The notes under the pieces were generated by a model. The model ran no database searches, was not told where the DNA came from, and saw only the letters and a list, made by a program, of their open reading frames with translations. DNA of 64,000 nt from Coprinopsis marcescibilis (taxonomy: Eukaryota > Basidiomycota > Agaricomycetes > Agaricales > Psathyrellaceae): NCBI GenBank assembly GCA_004369085.1, contig ML210164.1, positions 87,675 through 151,674 of the forward strand, given 5' to 3'. The stretch's first letter is position 1; each line of letters opens with the position of its first letter. The translations under genes and the position numbers were made by a program. Positions 1 to 9,923 of this stretch are shown one piece after another.

Positions 1-1614
1 AGCCAGATTCCTACAGAACATGTGAGACCTGTGATCACACAGAGTAAACAGAGATGCCGTACCCTTGGCGTGGTACGTCCAGCCTGGCTTATTCCACTCG
101 CTGAGTTTCACGCCGTATCCCGTGGAGGCACCCCCAACCCAGCTTTTGCCGGCAGCTCTGACGGCATTCATGAACCTCTGCTCGTACAGGGTATACGCTT
201 CTGGTATACGCCCCGAAAGGCCGGCAGACCCATAGAAACCGTTCGCCTGCGACATAACATCAGCCTTATTCCACGTGGTGAGGTGTGAATCGCACCTCGG
301 GACTGGAAGCGACAATTCTGCAGTCCACGTTCTTGCTTGAAAGGATGAGCTCCTGGTATGGCTTGTACAAGCTGAAATATCCACTGGTCAAGTCAAGCAA
401 GGCGCGCGTCTTTGCCTTTTCCAAACATTTAAAAAGCCACGAAAACACATTCTCTTCTTCTCTGATCCCAAACTGGCCCGCTTGTATGAGGGGGAAGATG
501 AGGGCGTTGGAGCGTGCTTGCTCCTCGGTTGACAGTGTTTGTCGAGAGATGTATGAGGACTGCAGACTGTGAAGCTTCTCGCGAACTAGGTCGTGTATCT
601 GATGCGGATGGATGTTGGGGTGGGGCCAAGAAACGAGATAATCCTCTTTCAGATACGAATGGGTTGTTGTAGTGGTCGAGGACATCGGTTTCAGATGGAA
701 TGAGAACTCGGACGCCTTTTGCAGGAAATCGAAGCAGTATTGAGCCAGCTCCTTGTGTCCTTGAAGGTGCAGGTATCGATCTTGGCGGTTCGTGAAGTAC
801 GATTTGTTTAGGTTTGCCCTGTGAAAAATAAGCGAGAGCGTAAAGCTCGGTTGAAGACTGACTCACCCGCTTATCATGACTTGGTCGTCCACGCCATAGA
901 CCTTTGCGTGCCACGTTCCCCATCCTTCGTTAAACCGAGGCGGGACCAACTTGGCCATTAGGCCTCTCAAATGAGGACTTTGAAACAGGGAGACCTGGAT
1001 CCTGTCAGGGAATTCCCGAAGGAGCGGAAGGAGAATTTGGGCAGTCGATGTTTCTCCTGGACGCGTCGAGCGGTTGAGATCCAGCTGGAGCGTGACAAGA
1101 AGATTCGGATTGCTTGACAGCGCGTGTTTTAGAGAGCATATCTGAGGCACATTGTCAGCGTTGCGAGCCTGAAGACTGTGTTCCAACGGACCAGTTCCGC
1201 CTCTTTTGACCCAATATAGAGTGATGAGATGAAGATTCGGGACTTGGCCCTTTTAATCATGTTCTGAATGCAATATAAGTCAGATTCTCGCGTTAAGAAA
1301 ATATGCGATTGACATACCAGTAGCGTTTCCAAAAATTCATTGGGCGATGCGAGCACTTTGATGCTTCGAGGTGCTACTTGAAATACAGGCTGCTGCTGCA
1401 AGAGCCCCTTTGCAAAGTCGCGAATAACCGGGTGAAACCCATTCATCTTGCTGTTGTCGGCAACACCTGTCGTCGACTCGGAGTATTGCCTGGCTGACCC
1501 ATTGTTGCAGTAATAAAGTTGTACTGATCGAGATAAGCACGCAGAGTTGCGATTTAGGCTTCTGTAGAGTGAGGTGTGGAGTTGAACACGGGCAGTGACC
1601 CTGCTCCTGAGCAT
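1..1614 (-). CDS. PGS1: CDP-diacylglycerol--glycerol-3-phosphate 3-phosphatidyltransferase, 3'-truncated by window edge
   Basis: Makes phosphatidylglycerophosphate from CDP-diacylglycerol and glycerol-3-phosphate, the committed step of cardiolipin synthesis in mitochondria. Exons on the minus strand: 1614-1318, 1263-1192, 1141-867, 818-296, 246-63, 10-<1, all with GT-AG introns and consistent phase. The start gives an Arg/Ser/Tyr-rich, acid-poor N terminus like a mitochondrial presequence. Family motifs: an MIKRAKSRIFISSLYIGS block, then a first HxK(x4)D phospholipase-D motif (WHAKVYGVDDQ, about residue 206) and a second (TYHAKG, about residue 449) split by the last visible intron. These two HKD motifs in this order are diagnostic of PGS1 and of the PLD superfamily. 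The C-terminal tail lies outside the window. Confidence in identity is high; exact splice positions are read by eye. Confidence 0.93.
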
Positions 1615-2654
1615 CGTCCGACGTCGTTGACGATGACGAAGCCCATTTGCTCGCCGTCCTCCAGGTTGCGTGCAAATCCATTACATAATACATTCCGACA
1701 ATGCGGCATTGAGCGGCAAGCCATACCAAGTTTGAGTCGAACGGTAAAATAAAAGGACTTGAAGACGCTGGCTACAGGTAAAGGCTTTGATGGTCATGGA
1801 CACTCCATTGATTGGCTATTGAGTGAGAACGCTTCAGGGTAATGGCATCGTAGCACAGCCCAAAACATTTTCACTAATTTGCGTTAAAGCATTCAAAAGA
1901 AGAGCGACGGTCAGTCTGTCAGTAGTGGAAACCGATTCACTTTCTCCCACGTCGATGAGAGGAGCAGGAGGTAGTGTATACTACTCCGGTTAACCAATTG
2001 TGGAAGCGTAACGGTAAGACCCCACTGCTTGTCTTCTTTGCTTTGCTTTGCGAGCAGCGACGAACGCGTGTGCATTCAATATCAGTGAGGAAGAGCTGTA
2101 AGGCTCAAGTTGTCATACTTTGCGGTCCATGCGGGCGCTATCGGAAACGGTTAAGCTATTTAGTGAGCTCCAGGGAAGCTCCACTCGACATACTCTGAAA
2201 GGGAGAAGCGAGAGTCGTTGACTACCAACCGTGGGCAGTGTCATCGATGCCTGGAGCTTGTCAGTCTATTTGGAGTTGCGGTCGCTGAAACACCAAAATT
2301 CAAACGACCCGCGTCGAGCGCTCGACTGCCCATTGTCTTGAATTCAAATCAGGGATCGCCTTTGTGAAGGCGGTTCAGTTTATGTACCTAAGGCACAGCC
2401 TAAAACGAGTGTGTCGCAGTGCCACTGCCAAGCACCAACGATACCACTGCATCGAAATGCCCGTGCGCATAATCGCATTGCCCTAGCCCTCGTACTTGAA
2501 ACACACTGGGAGGTATATATCTACTCACATAGCCCCAGAGGGAGTAGAAAAGGCTAATGGAGTGCGCCAATCAACGACATTCACCAGTTCCCTTCATCGG
2601 ATTCGCTAGCTCTCAAAGCATCTCTTTACTCCAGCACACTTGAAGCTTGACCAC
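1615..2654. other. Intergenic region upstream of PGS1, no gene seen
   Basis: About 1 kb of mixed-composition sequence between the PGS1 start and an assembly gap. Only short frames without splice logic or recognisable motifs are present. It should contain the PGS1 promoter, but no specific element stands out. Confidence 0.6.
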
Positions 2655-3269
2655 NNNNNNNNNNNNNNNNNNNNNNNNNNNNNNNNNNNNNNNNNNNNNN
2701 NNNNNNNNNNNNNNNNNNNNNNNNNNNNNNNNNNNNNNNNNNNNNNNNNNNNNNNNNNNNNNNNNNNNNNNNNNNNNNNNNNNNNNNNNNNNNNNNNNNN
2801 NNNNNNNNNNNNNNNNNNNNNNNNNNNNNNNNNNNNNNNNNNNNNNNNNNNNNNNNNNNNNNNNNNNNNNNNNNNNNNNNNNNNNNNNNNNNNNNNNNNN
2901 NNNNNNNNNNNNNNNNNNNNNNNNNNNNNNNNNNNNNNNNNNNNNNNNNNNNNNNNNNNNNNNNNNNNNNNNNNNNNNNNNNNNNNNNNNNNNNNNNNNN
3001 NNNNNNNNNNNNNNNNNNNNNNNNNNNNNNNNNNNNNNNNNNNNNNNNNNNNNNNNNNNNNNNNNNNNNNNNNNNNNNNNNNNNNNNNNNNNNNNNNNNN
3101 NNNNNNNNNNNNNNNNNNNNNNNNNNNNNNNNNNNNNNNNNNNNNNNNNNNNNNNNNNNNNNNNNNNNNNNNNNNNNNNNNNNNNNNNNNNNNNNNNNNN
3201 NNNNNNNNNNNNNNNNNNNNNNNNNNNNNNNNNNNNNNNNNNNNNNNNNNNNNNNNNNNNNNNNNNNNN
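2655..3269. other. Assembly gap (615 N)
   Basis: 615 consecutive N bases. Open frames spanning this stretch are artefacts. A gene or repeat could be hidden here. The flanking 3270-3708 sequence shows no coding evidence. Confidence 0.99.
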
Positions 3270-3708
3270 AGCATGTGGTATTATCGGTGCCATTGCTGAC
3301 TACTAGGCTGTACTGTACTTCTATGACCCATACCTTCGCGACTTTTACGATATCATTTGGACTTGAACTTTACAGCCCCACTTTAATCTAATTTAGACTC
3401 ACTCTAGAGGCACATACCAAGTTATAATTACAATTCGACATACAAGGGTTGCGCGAGCAAGTCAACCAGCATGAAACAAAGTGGCACATTTGATAGTATA
3501 TAGCACATTGGTAGCTAGGATGCATTTCAATTGATATGCCATGAAGATATACAGGGTTGTACATATTTTGGATTAACGTAGGTGCAGAACAACAAAGAAG
3601 CGCGATAACAAAGAAAGCAAATCAAAAGCAGATTTAACCGAGAGCGGTGCAAAAGAAGAGCAAGTGTAGCGAGAGTCACAATGTGTAGCGGTAAGGAAAA
3701 CATGAACA
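3270..3708. other. Intergenic, 3' flank of the HMG-box gene
   Basis: AT-richer sequence between the gap and the stop codon of the HMG-box gene. I see no gene or repeat here. It probably includes that gene's 3' untranslated region. Confidence 0.5.
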
Positions 3709-4313
3709 TTAAAGCATTGGGTGGGGGGGCCAGAACGCCGCAGGTGCTATGCCGTTTTGAGAAACTCCACGGTGGTTCAGGGTGCGGAATCCCGCCGCAT
3801 GTGAGGATTGGTCCGAGGAGGGTTGAGAGTCGATAGGCTGATAGGCCCACTGTCTTTCCCATGACATAACTGCCGTTGCCTGAACCGCTGGTGGCATGTT
3901 AGGGAATGCGCTAGATTTGTCCAACTTCTTCTTTCCTTTTGCTCTCAGGGATTTTTTGTTGGCTGTCTGAGCATATATGTTAGTCGATGCTGATGTGGGC
4001 ACTATTGAAGTCCACACACCTCTTTCGCTTTCGCCTCCTTTCGCTCCTGCTTCGTAGGCCCGGGCACATATCTATACCCAGGGTTTGCGAGCCGGTGTTC
4101 ATCGGCCTCCTTATCAGCAAGGGCTTTCCATTTCTTCTTCTCTGACTCGCTCAAGGCCTTCCAGGCGATGCTCGCAGCCTTGCTGACACCTTTTTGGTCG
4201 TTATTTTCCTCTCTTGATTTGGTACGCGTAAAGGCTGCTCGAAATAGCATAAAAGAATTCTGTGGTCGCTTTGTCCGCGTAGCTGTCATTTTTGGGGCGG
4301 GTTGCTTAACCAT
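3709..4313 (-). CDS. HMG-box DNA-binding protein (MATA_HMG type)
   Basis: Predicted 183-residue nuclear DNA-binding protein. Two exons, 4313-4020 and 3966-3709, are joined by a 53-nt GT-AG intron in phase 0. The single HMG box (about residues 14-80) opens with RTKRPQNSFMLFRAAF, continues with KAASIAWKALSESEKKKWK, and closes with NPGYRYVPGP, which matches the NPxYxYRP signature of MATA/Ste11/Rox1-like sequence-specific HMG boxes. The C-terminal half is low in motifs. I chose ATG 4313, next to the box; an in-frame ATG at 4436 would add 41 residues without domain content. Fungal proteins of this type act in mating, sexual development or repression, but the target here is unknown. No pheromone, pheromone-receptor or homeodomain gene lies nearby to suggest a mating locus. 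Confidence 0.8.
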
Positions 4314-4750
4314 TATAGTAATCTTGGTCGAAATACGATGTGGGGGAACCAAGTTACGATACCGTAGACTTGAGGAAAGACGACTTAAACCATTCTCACA
4401 CGCGGAGTTTGAGAATTCAATGTCCGACCAACACAAATTTGCATTGTCTTCCCCCTCAACAGGCGGCCGGCAAGCCCTCGGCTAAATGTCGGATAATATT
4501 ATGCTCGGCAACAAGCGGACATGTGTTGTAATCTCGCACGTACAGTATTGGACCTCTGGCCGGTCGGTGTTTAGAATACGCGCATGGGCGATCGAGTTGG
4601 ATAACTTAATTTGCTTGGATTGGACTTGGATAAAGATAAAGAAGGAAAGCATTACCACATTTCAAAACCAGATAGCGCGTATAAGAGGGTCCTTAGATAG
4701 TAGCATACTTTGGTCAAGTCCAAATGTATCACTTAATAATCCTACTTGTC
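4314..4750. other. Intergenic between HMG-box gene and NLR-like gene
   Basis: Upstream of the HMG-box gene and downstream of the NACHT-TPR gene stop. No coding evidence was seen. It contains the HMG promoter by position only. Confidence 0.5.
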
Positions 4751-7700
4751 CTATATTTCCAAGGTCAATCTCGCCTCCAACAACAAGCAATCTTGGAGGT
4801 CCTTCTGAAAGAGCTGCGGTCGTGTCTCTATTAGTCGTCTGTATATTACGGCTGCCTCTCGAATAAATATGAGAGCTTCGTCCTCGCGACCAAGGTGGGC
4901 GAGCGTTTCCGCATAACCCTGGTGGATGGCACTTGCGATGTAATCAGAACATCCTAAACTTGGGTCTGATGTCATCCTGCGATACAAATCGTAGCTCTCC
5001 CTGGCAGAAGCCAGCGCTTCCTCATAGCGCCCACAGGAGTTGTGGACGTGAGTCAAAGTGTGCAGACAATTTGCGAGGTATTCCAACTTTTCCGGACCAT
5101 TGGCAGCTAACCGACGATAGATGGCGATTGATTCCTGGGCTGGTTCGAGGCCACTAGCAATGTACTCAGGGATCTTGGTCAATTGCCATGCGTGCCCGTT
5201 GAGAGCGTCGGCCAGACGACTTTCCGACAGTTCGTCAGACTTTCGCTCTACCGTTCGACGACATATCTCGACATGTTCCTTCTCGACAGCAAAGCCATCC
5301 TTCAGTCGACCGCATGCCTCGAGGGACTCCACCAGACTGTACAGCACAAATGAAAGCCTGTCATCGTACCCACCGGGGTCCGAGGAGCTGCGCTGAAGTC
5401 CGCGTAGTATGGTCGACGCTTCCTTGTAGGCCTCCACTGCATCCTCGTGCATCTCCGCAGCTGCCAGGTAATCTCCGTAGCTATCGAGAGCAATTGCCAT
5501 ATTGAGGTCATAGTCTGGACTGACGGCAACCAACCGACGATGTACATCCACGCACTCTGACGCAATAGGGATGACGGCGTTACTTCCTGCCCTATCCCAA
5601 CTTGAATGTGAACTGAAGGCCTTGGCTGTCAATTCAAGGGAATTGATAAGCTTGAGAAGGTCGTCGCACTGGTTTCCCTGCGCCAAACGACGTTGAATCT
5701 CCAGCGCCTCTCTCCTGAAAGAGGCTGCATCATCGGATCTACCCACTTCATGCATATAGGTCGAACAGGTGAAGAGTGAATCCGCCAGCAACGATTCACC
5801 GTCTGGAGTCCCACCTTCCGCAGCTCGACGCCGAATATTGACGGTCTTCAGAATGCAGTTGATCGCGTCTTCGTATCGATTACAGAGCTCAAGCGCTTCT
5901 GAGAGGTCATGCAAAGCTTCTGCAAAGCGCGTCTCGAACCTAGCTGGGTCAACGCTCGACAACCGGCCCATAACGTCCACGTGCTCCTGTCCCACCACCG
6001 CCAGCTCCTCATACCTCCCCAAATCCTTCAAAATCAGACCCTTCAGGGCAAGCGCAGACGCGAGCAGCGGCTGGACAGTGGCCGAATCTCTGACGACCAA
6101 CCGATTCCAGAGATCCAGGAGCTCTTCGGAGAGCCGTAGGCCGTCAGCTTTGTCGTCGAGGAACGTCACACAAAATGCGTGAATGTGGAGCGACACGCCA
6201 AACTCCACCGACACTTCTCCCTCCTCGCCGTCCGAGACCAGCTGACGATAGATGTCGACTGCGGCCTTTATCAGCCGCGAGCATTCCCCCACTTGCAACC
6301 TTCGCAGGAGACACCTCGAGACTGCACAGTAGACCTGGCCGGTCATCCTGGCCAAAGGCGGGTTGCTGCACAGGCTGATCCCGCAGAGAGTCTACGCAGA
6401 ACATGTCAAGCAAATTCAGATTTGGCGGGAGCTAACGGGAAAAGCAAGACGTACCAGTGCCTTGTTCCTGAGAGGATTGATGTCCAACGATGAGTCCAGG
6501 GACAAGTTGGCCTCCAACAAAAACTGGGGCTGGTCAACAAAGACCTGTCGAAGAAGCTCGAGATGTGGTGGACTGAAGTTCTGGCTTGACACGGCAAGAG
6601 TGTGCGTCTCGACTGACAATGCGGCGTACCAGACGTGTTCGGGAAAGCTAGCTTTGGTCAAAGTCGGGGGGTCGAGTTTGTTGATTGGTGGGAGTTCCCA
6701 TATCCCACGATCCACTGTGGTATACCCAAGCACAGGAAAGTTTGCGGGGACGAGTTCCTCCTTGATCGCAACGAGAGAAAGCCGCGATAATGTCGTATGA
6801 TGGGTGTCGGAATGCAGGAGGTATGGTGGTGACGCTCGCTCAGTCAGATACTCCTTTACCGACAGGTGAAGCAAGCGGATAGGTTGGAAGTTGTCCGTAT
6901 CAGAAAAGTTTTGAAGTAGTGGTCGGATAAGGGTGCATATTTTCTGGATGTCCGCTTTGGTGATCCCATCCGGCGAATACAGGGTGGCCAGCCCATTTAC
7001 GGACAGCGACTCAGTAAGAGTGACTAACCCGCCTACCACCACAGCGTATTTCTCAACAAATCTCTCATCGGTCCATTCCAGCTTTGAGAGGATACGCTCA
7101 TAGAGTGCATCCAGCTGGCGGGTGGCTCTTTCTGCCCGTGCCCAATGGCTGCTGACCCCTTTGAGGATGTCGTTGAGTTCAGCAACGGGATCGAAGGCAT
7201 CGCCGATGTGGTTGAGCACAGTTTCGGCCCAAAGAAACAGTCCCTCCGTCTTTGCGACAAATCTGGCCAACAGTTCTGGGGTGATCGAATCCCGATACTC
7301 TGCCGTAGATACACGGAACTTGATGTATGTCTCGAGGTCTTCGTGGTTGGTGTCCCCAATCAGAGGTCGGGTGAATATAGAGAGGTGCGGTTGGTTTTGC
7401 AGCTGCCGCAGAATGCGTTGTTCGGGACGTGTTGTTGCGATGATGCGGAAGGAGGGTGGGAGTTGCGGTAGGTGTTGTCTGAGGAGCTCTAGGATGGAAG
7501 GATCGGGCTGTTCGTCGAGGGCGTCGATAGTAATGACGAAGATTCGTTTGGGTGGAAGCAATGGGAGGACCGGAAGGACGAGCTTGTGGAATTGACGGAC
7601 AATGGGGGCACTCGCCAGCTCGCTGTCCCCTGCTATCATCTCACCAACGCTCCGCTTGACATCTGCGTTGATACTACATATGCCCCGGATTAGAGCGCCC

Positions 7701-8155
7701 ATAAAGTTGGACGGAGTGGATTGCTGGTCGAGCTGGTTAAAGAAGAAGGACGCGACGAGATATCCGTGACTGTCCATTTTCTCGCATATTGAATGTGCTA
7801 GAGAGGATTTCCCGCTTCCAGCTGGGCCTGGAATCAGGAGTACCGAAGCTGTTGCGCCCTTTCCTCCATCGTCGGTAACCCAGGTTAAAATGTCAGCGAG
7901 GTGCTGAGTTCGTGTTCCCGAGAGACAAGCTCGTGTTGGATCCCATGTGCACCCTGTGGATTTTGGTAGCGATCGCAAGGCTTCATAAATGCGATTGTCT
8001 TCGCCTGGTATATATTAATCTCCGAATAGAAGGTTGATAATTGGCGCACCAGAGTGGTTGTGGGTGATTACAATCTTGTGCGCGGCGAGGATGGGGGAAT
8101 CTTGAATGGTGACATTGGAAGCGCCAGAGAAGACCCTGACACCTTTAAAATAGGT
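4751..8155 (-). CDS. NLR-like NACHT NTPase with C-terminal TPR repeats (5' end unresolved)
   Basis: STAND-type P-loop protein: an NTPase switch coupled to a repeat sensor. Exons seen: 8155-8050, 8004-6455, 6391-4751, with phases 1 and 0 agreeing across 45-nt and 63-nt introns. Order: an N-terminal stretch with GASNVTIQDSPILAA, a linker YEALRSLP...CLSGTRT typical of agaricomycete NACHT proteins, Walker A GPAGSGKSSLA, Walker B IFVITIDALDE, an RIIATTRPEQ sensor-like motif, then a winged-helix-like region. The second half (about 545 residues) is long-type TPRs of about 42-45 residues carrying repeated AxxIYRRL / ALxLxxxGRYEEAL blocks. Fungal NLRs with this layout are implicated in heterokaryon incompatibility and non-self recognition; a role here is inference. 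The first coding exon with the start codon lies upstream of 8155 and I could not fix it; an ATG near 8308 is possible. No N-terminal effector domain is recognisable. Confidence 0.85.
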
Positions 8156-9469
8156 CTAAATCAGTCTCGAGTTGTATGAGAACTGAGCTGATAGTTTACT
8201 CTTCCCTATTGGACTTTCCAATTTGGCGTGATGGTCAATCGATTCGGACTCGAAGCCCCGTCCTCTCCGAGCCCTCAGCGTTGGAAGCTTGAGCTTTGAG
8301 ACCTTTTCGAGCAGCTATGCAGATCATTCTGTCGTCAGCTACTATTTTCGTTTCGTTAGCTCTCTCCTACCTTGTCCATTTCTACAGTCTGCTCGAGGAG
8401 GTAGAATTACAAAGCTTGCTACAATTCCTGAAGGTTTGCAACTATTTGTACTCCGGCGCACTCGGGTCCTTCAAGTTGTTAAGGGGCGAATGGTGCGGGT
8501 ATAAAGGCCTACAGGTTTCGAAAGCAAGACAGAGCACGGTAATGCACGCGGGGTCATGGATATAGTATATACCGACATTATGAAAAGCAGTAGTTCGTCT
8601 CTGGGGCCTGAAGAGTCAGGACAGACAACTAAGACTTGTTCAAAGCTGGGAGTCCTAAAGCTGGTCAATTTTCCGGTCATTTGGGGTTCAAAGTGGTCGT
8701 AATTTGAAACCACGAGTGAAGATGGCATTTCTGCGAGAATAGGACCAATTTCGAAAGCATGGAAGTCTGCGAAAGGCGAGATTACAACAACAAAAAGCTC
8801 ACATCAAGGATCTAGAAACACGAACGTCTAGATAGGTATAGGCCTTAGGTTCTACTTCACAAGTACAAAGTCGAGGCTTGCCAGTAATTATATGACTATA
8901 CCGAGCACGAGTAACTTGGTTGCCATCCCAGAAATGCTCACGATAAGCGAATCAGCCCTGATAACCGTTGTCAGCAATGCTAACACACCAGAGAGACACC
9001 TACCATCGCCCTGAAGTACAAGAAGGATGACAGAATTCTGTCCCATTCGAATTCGCATGTGCTGAACCGATTTGAAAAGCGGCAGAACGTTGTCTCTGCG
9101 CACGGACGAACATGCCTGCATAGTCCCGATGTACAAGGATGCCCCTGACATGACCAGAAGTCCCGCGTCCTACTATTTCTCTCAGACCGTATGGCACATT
9201 CGCGACGTTTTCGATTTTTAGGCTATCGACGCTGCGTCTTGAGATTCTCCGCAAGGCCCAGTGCAATTCAAAGGAGTTGTGAATTGCTGAAACTGCTGAC
9301 TGATTCTGGGGTCGTTGTTCAACGAGGTTGGATGTTTCATCCCATCCCACTTTTGCGACTTTGCCGCGCCAGAAGGAGAGCGTACTCCGGAATCCTCCCA
9401 TTGGCAACACGCGATACCGTATGGATGCGAGCCACGGAGACTCGAAAGAGTCATGCCACCCGCACTCAC
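8156..9469. other. Region with no confident gene; possible downstream exons of an unrecognised minus-strand gene
   Basis: Contains the unresolved 5' part of the NLR-like gene (8156 to about 8310). Between about 8888 and 9450 there are minus-strand frames such as one with LYIGTMQACSSVRRDNVLP and VQHMRIRMGQNSVILLVLQGD, which could be spliced exons of the gene whose candidate exon is at 9470-9663. I cannot confirm a product. Confidence 0.35.
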
Positions 9470-9663
9470 CAGAACGCTTTAATCCCACTCCCCAGCACAA
9501 TCACCGCCGCACGCAAAAATCCCTCGTGAGCCCAGTAGAATCCCATGCTCCAGACATTAGCTGCATTCTTAGTGCTAGCCCCTATCCACCGACCAATCTT
9601 CTCCAACGAGTCGTCTCTGCGCAGGTGCTGCAGCCACAGCGCAGGCAATATGTAGTGAGGTTG
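9470..9663 (-). CDS. Candidate exon of an unrecognised gene
   Basis: An open minus-strand stretch bounded by a good acceptor (CCGTAG before 9663) and a good donor (GTGAGT after 9470). It encodes about 64 residues including PHYILPALWLQHLRRDDSLE and NVWSMGFYWAHEGFLRAAVI, which reads as real protein and may contain a membrane-associated helix. The same frame continues upstream after one TAG, consistent with an intron ending there. Neighbouring exons toward 8888 are suggested but not settled. I do not recognise the family. It lies head-to-head with the coiled-coil gene starting at 9924. Confidence 0.3.
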
Positions 9664-9923
9664 CTACGGTGTGGGATGATCGTCGCGACGTCGGGCGCGG
9701 CGGCGGCGAGACTGTCGGATCACGGAACGCGCTTGCAGGAGGCACGTGAACCGTGTGCGGTAGCCAAACAAAAGGCCAAAGCGAAATGCCAACATTGTCA
9801 CGCACGCATAGGTGGCCCTAGCAGTCGTGCTTGTACCGCTGTGGCATGCAAACAAAAGTACTGGAGGAACAATGGTGAGCTCAGACAATTCTTCATAATA
9901 TTCTTCTTCTTCTGACTATCACC

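Noticed and set aside
2606..3306. Open frames across the N run on both strands
   Set aside because: They consist almost wholly of unknown bases and carry no information.
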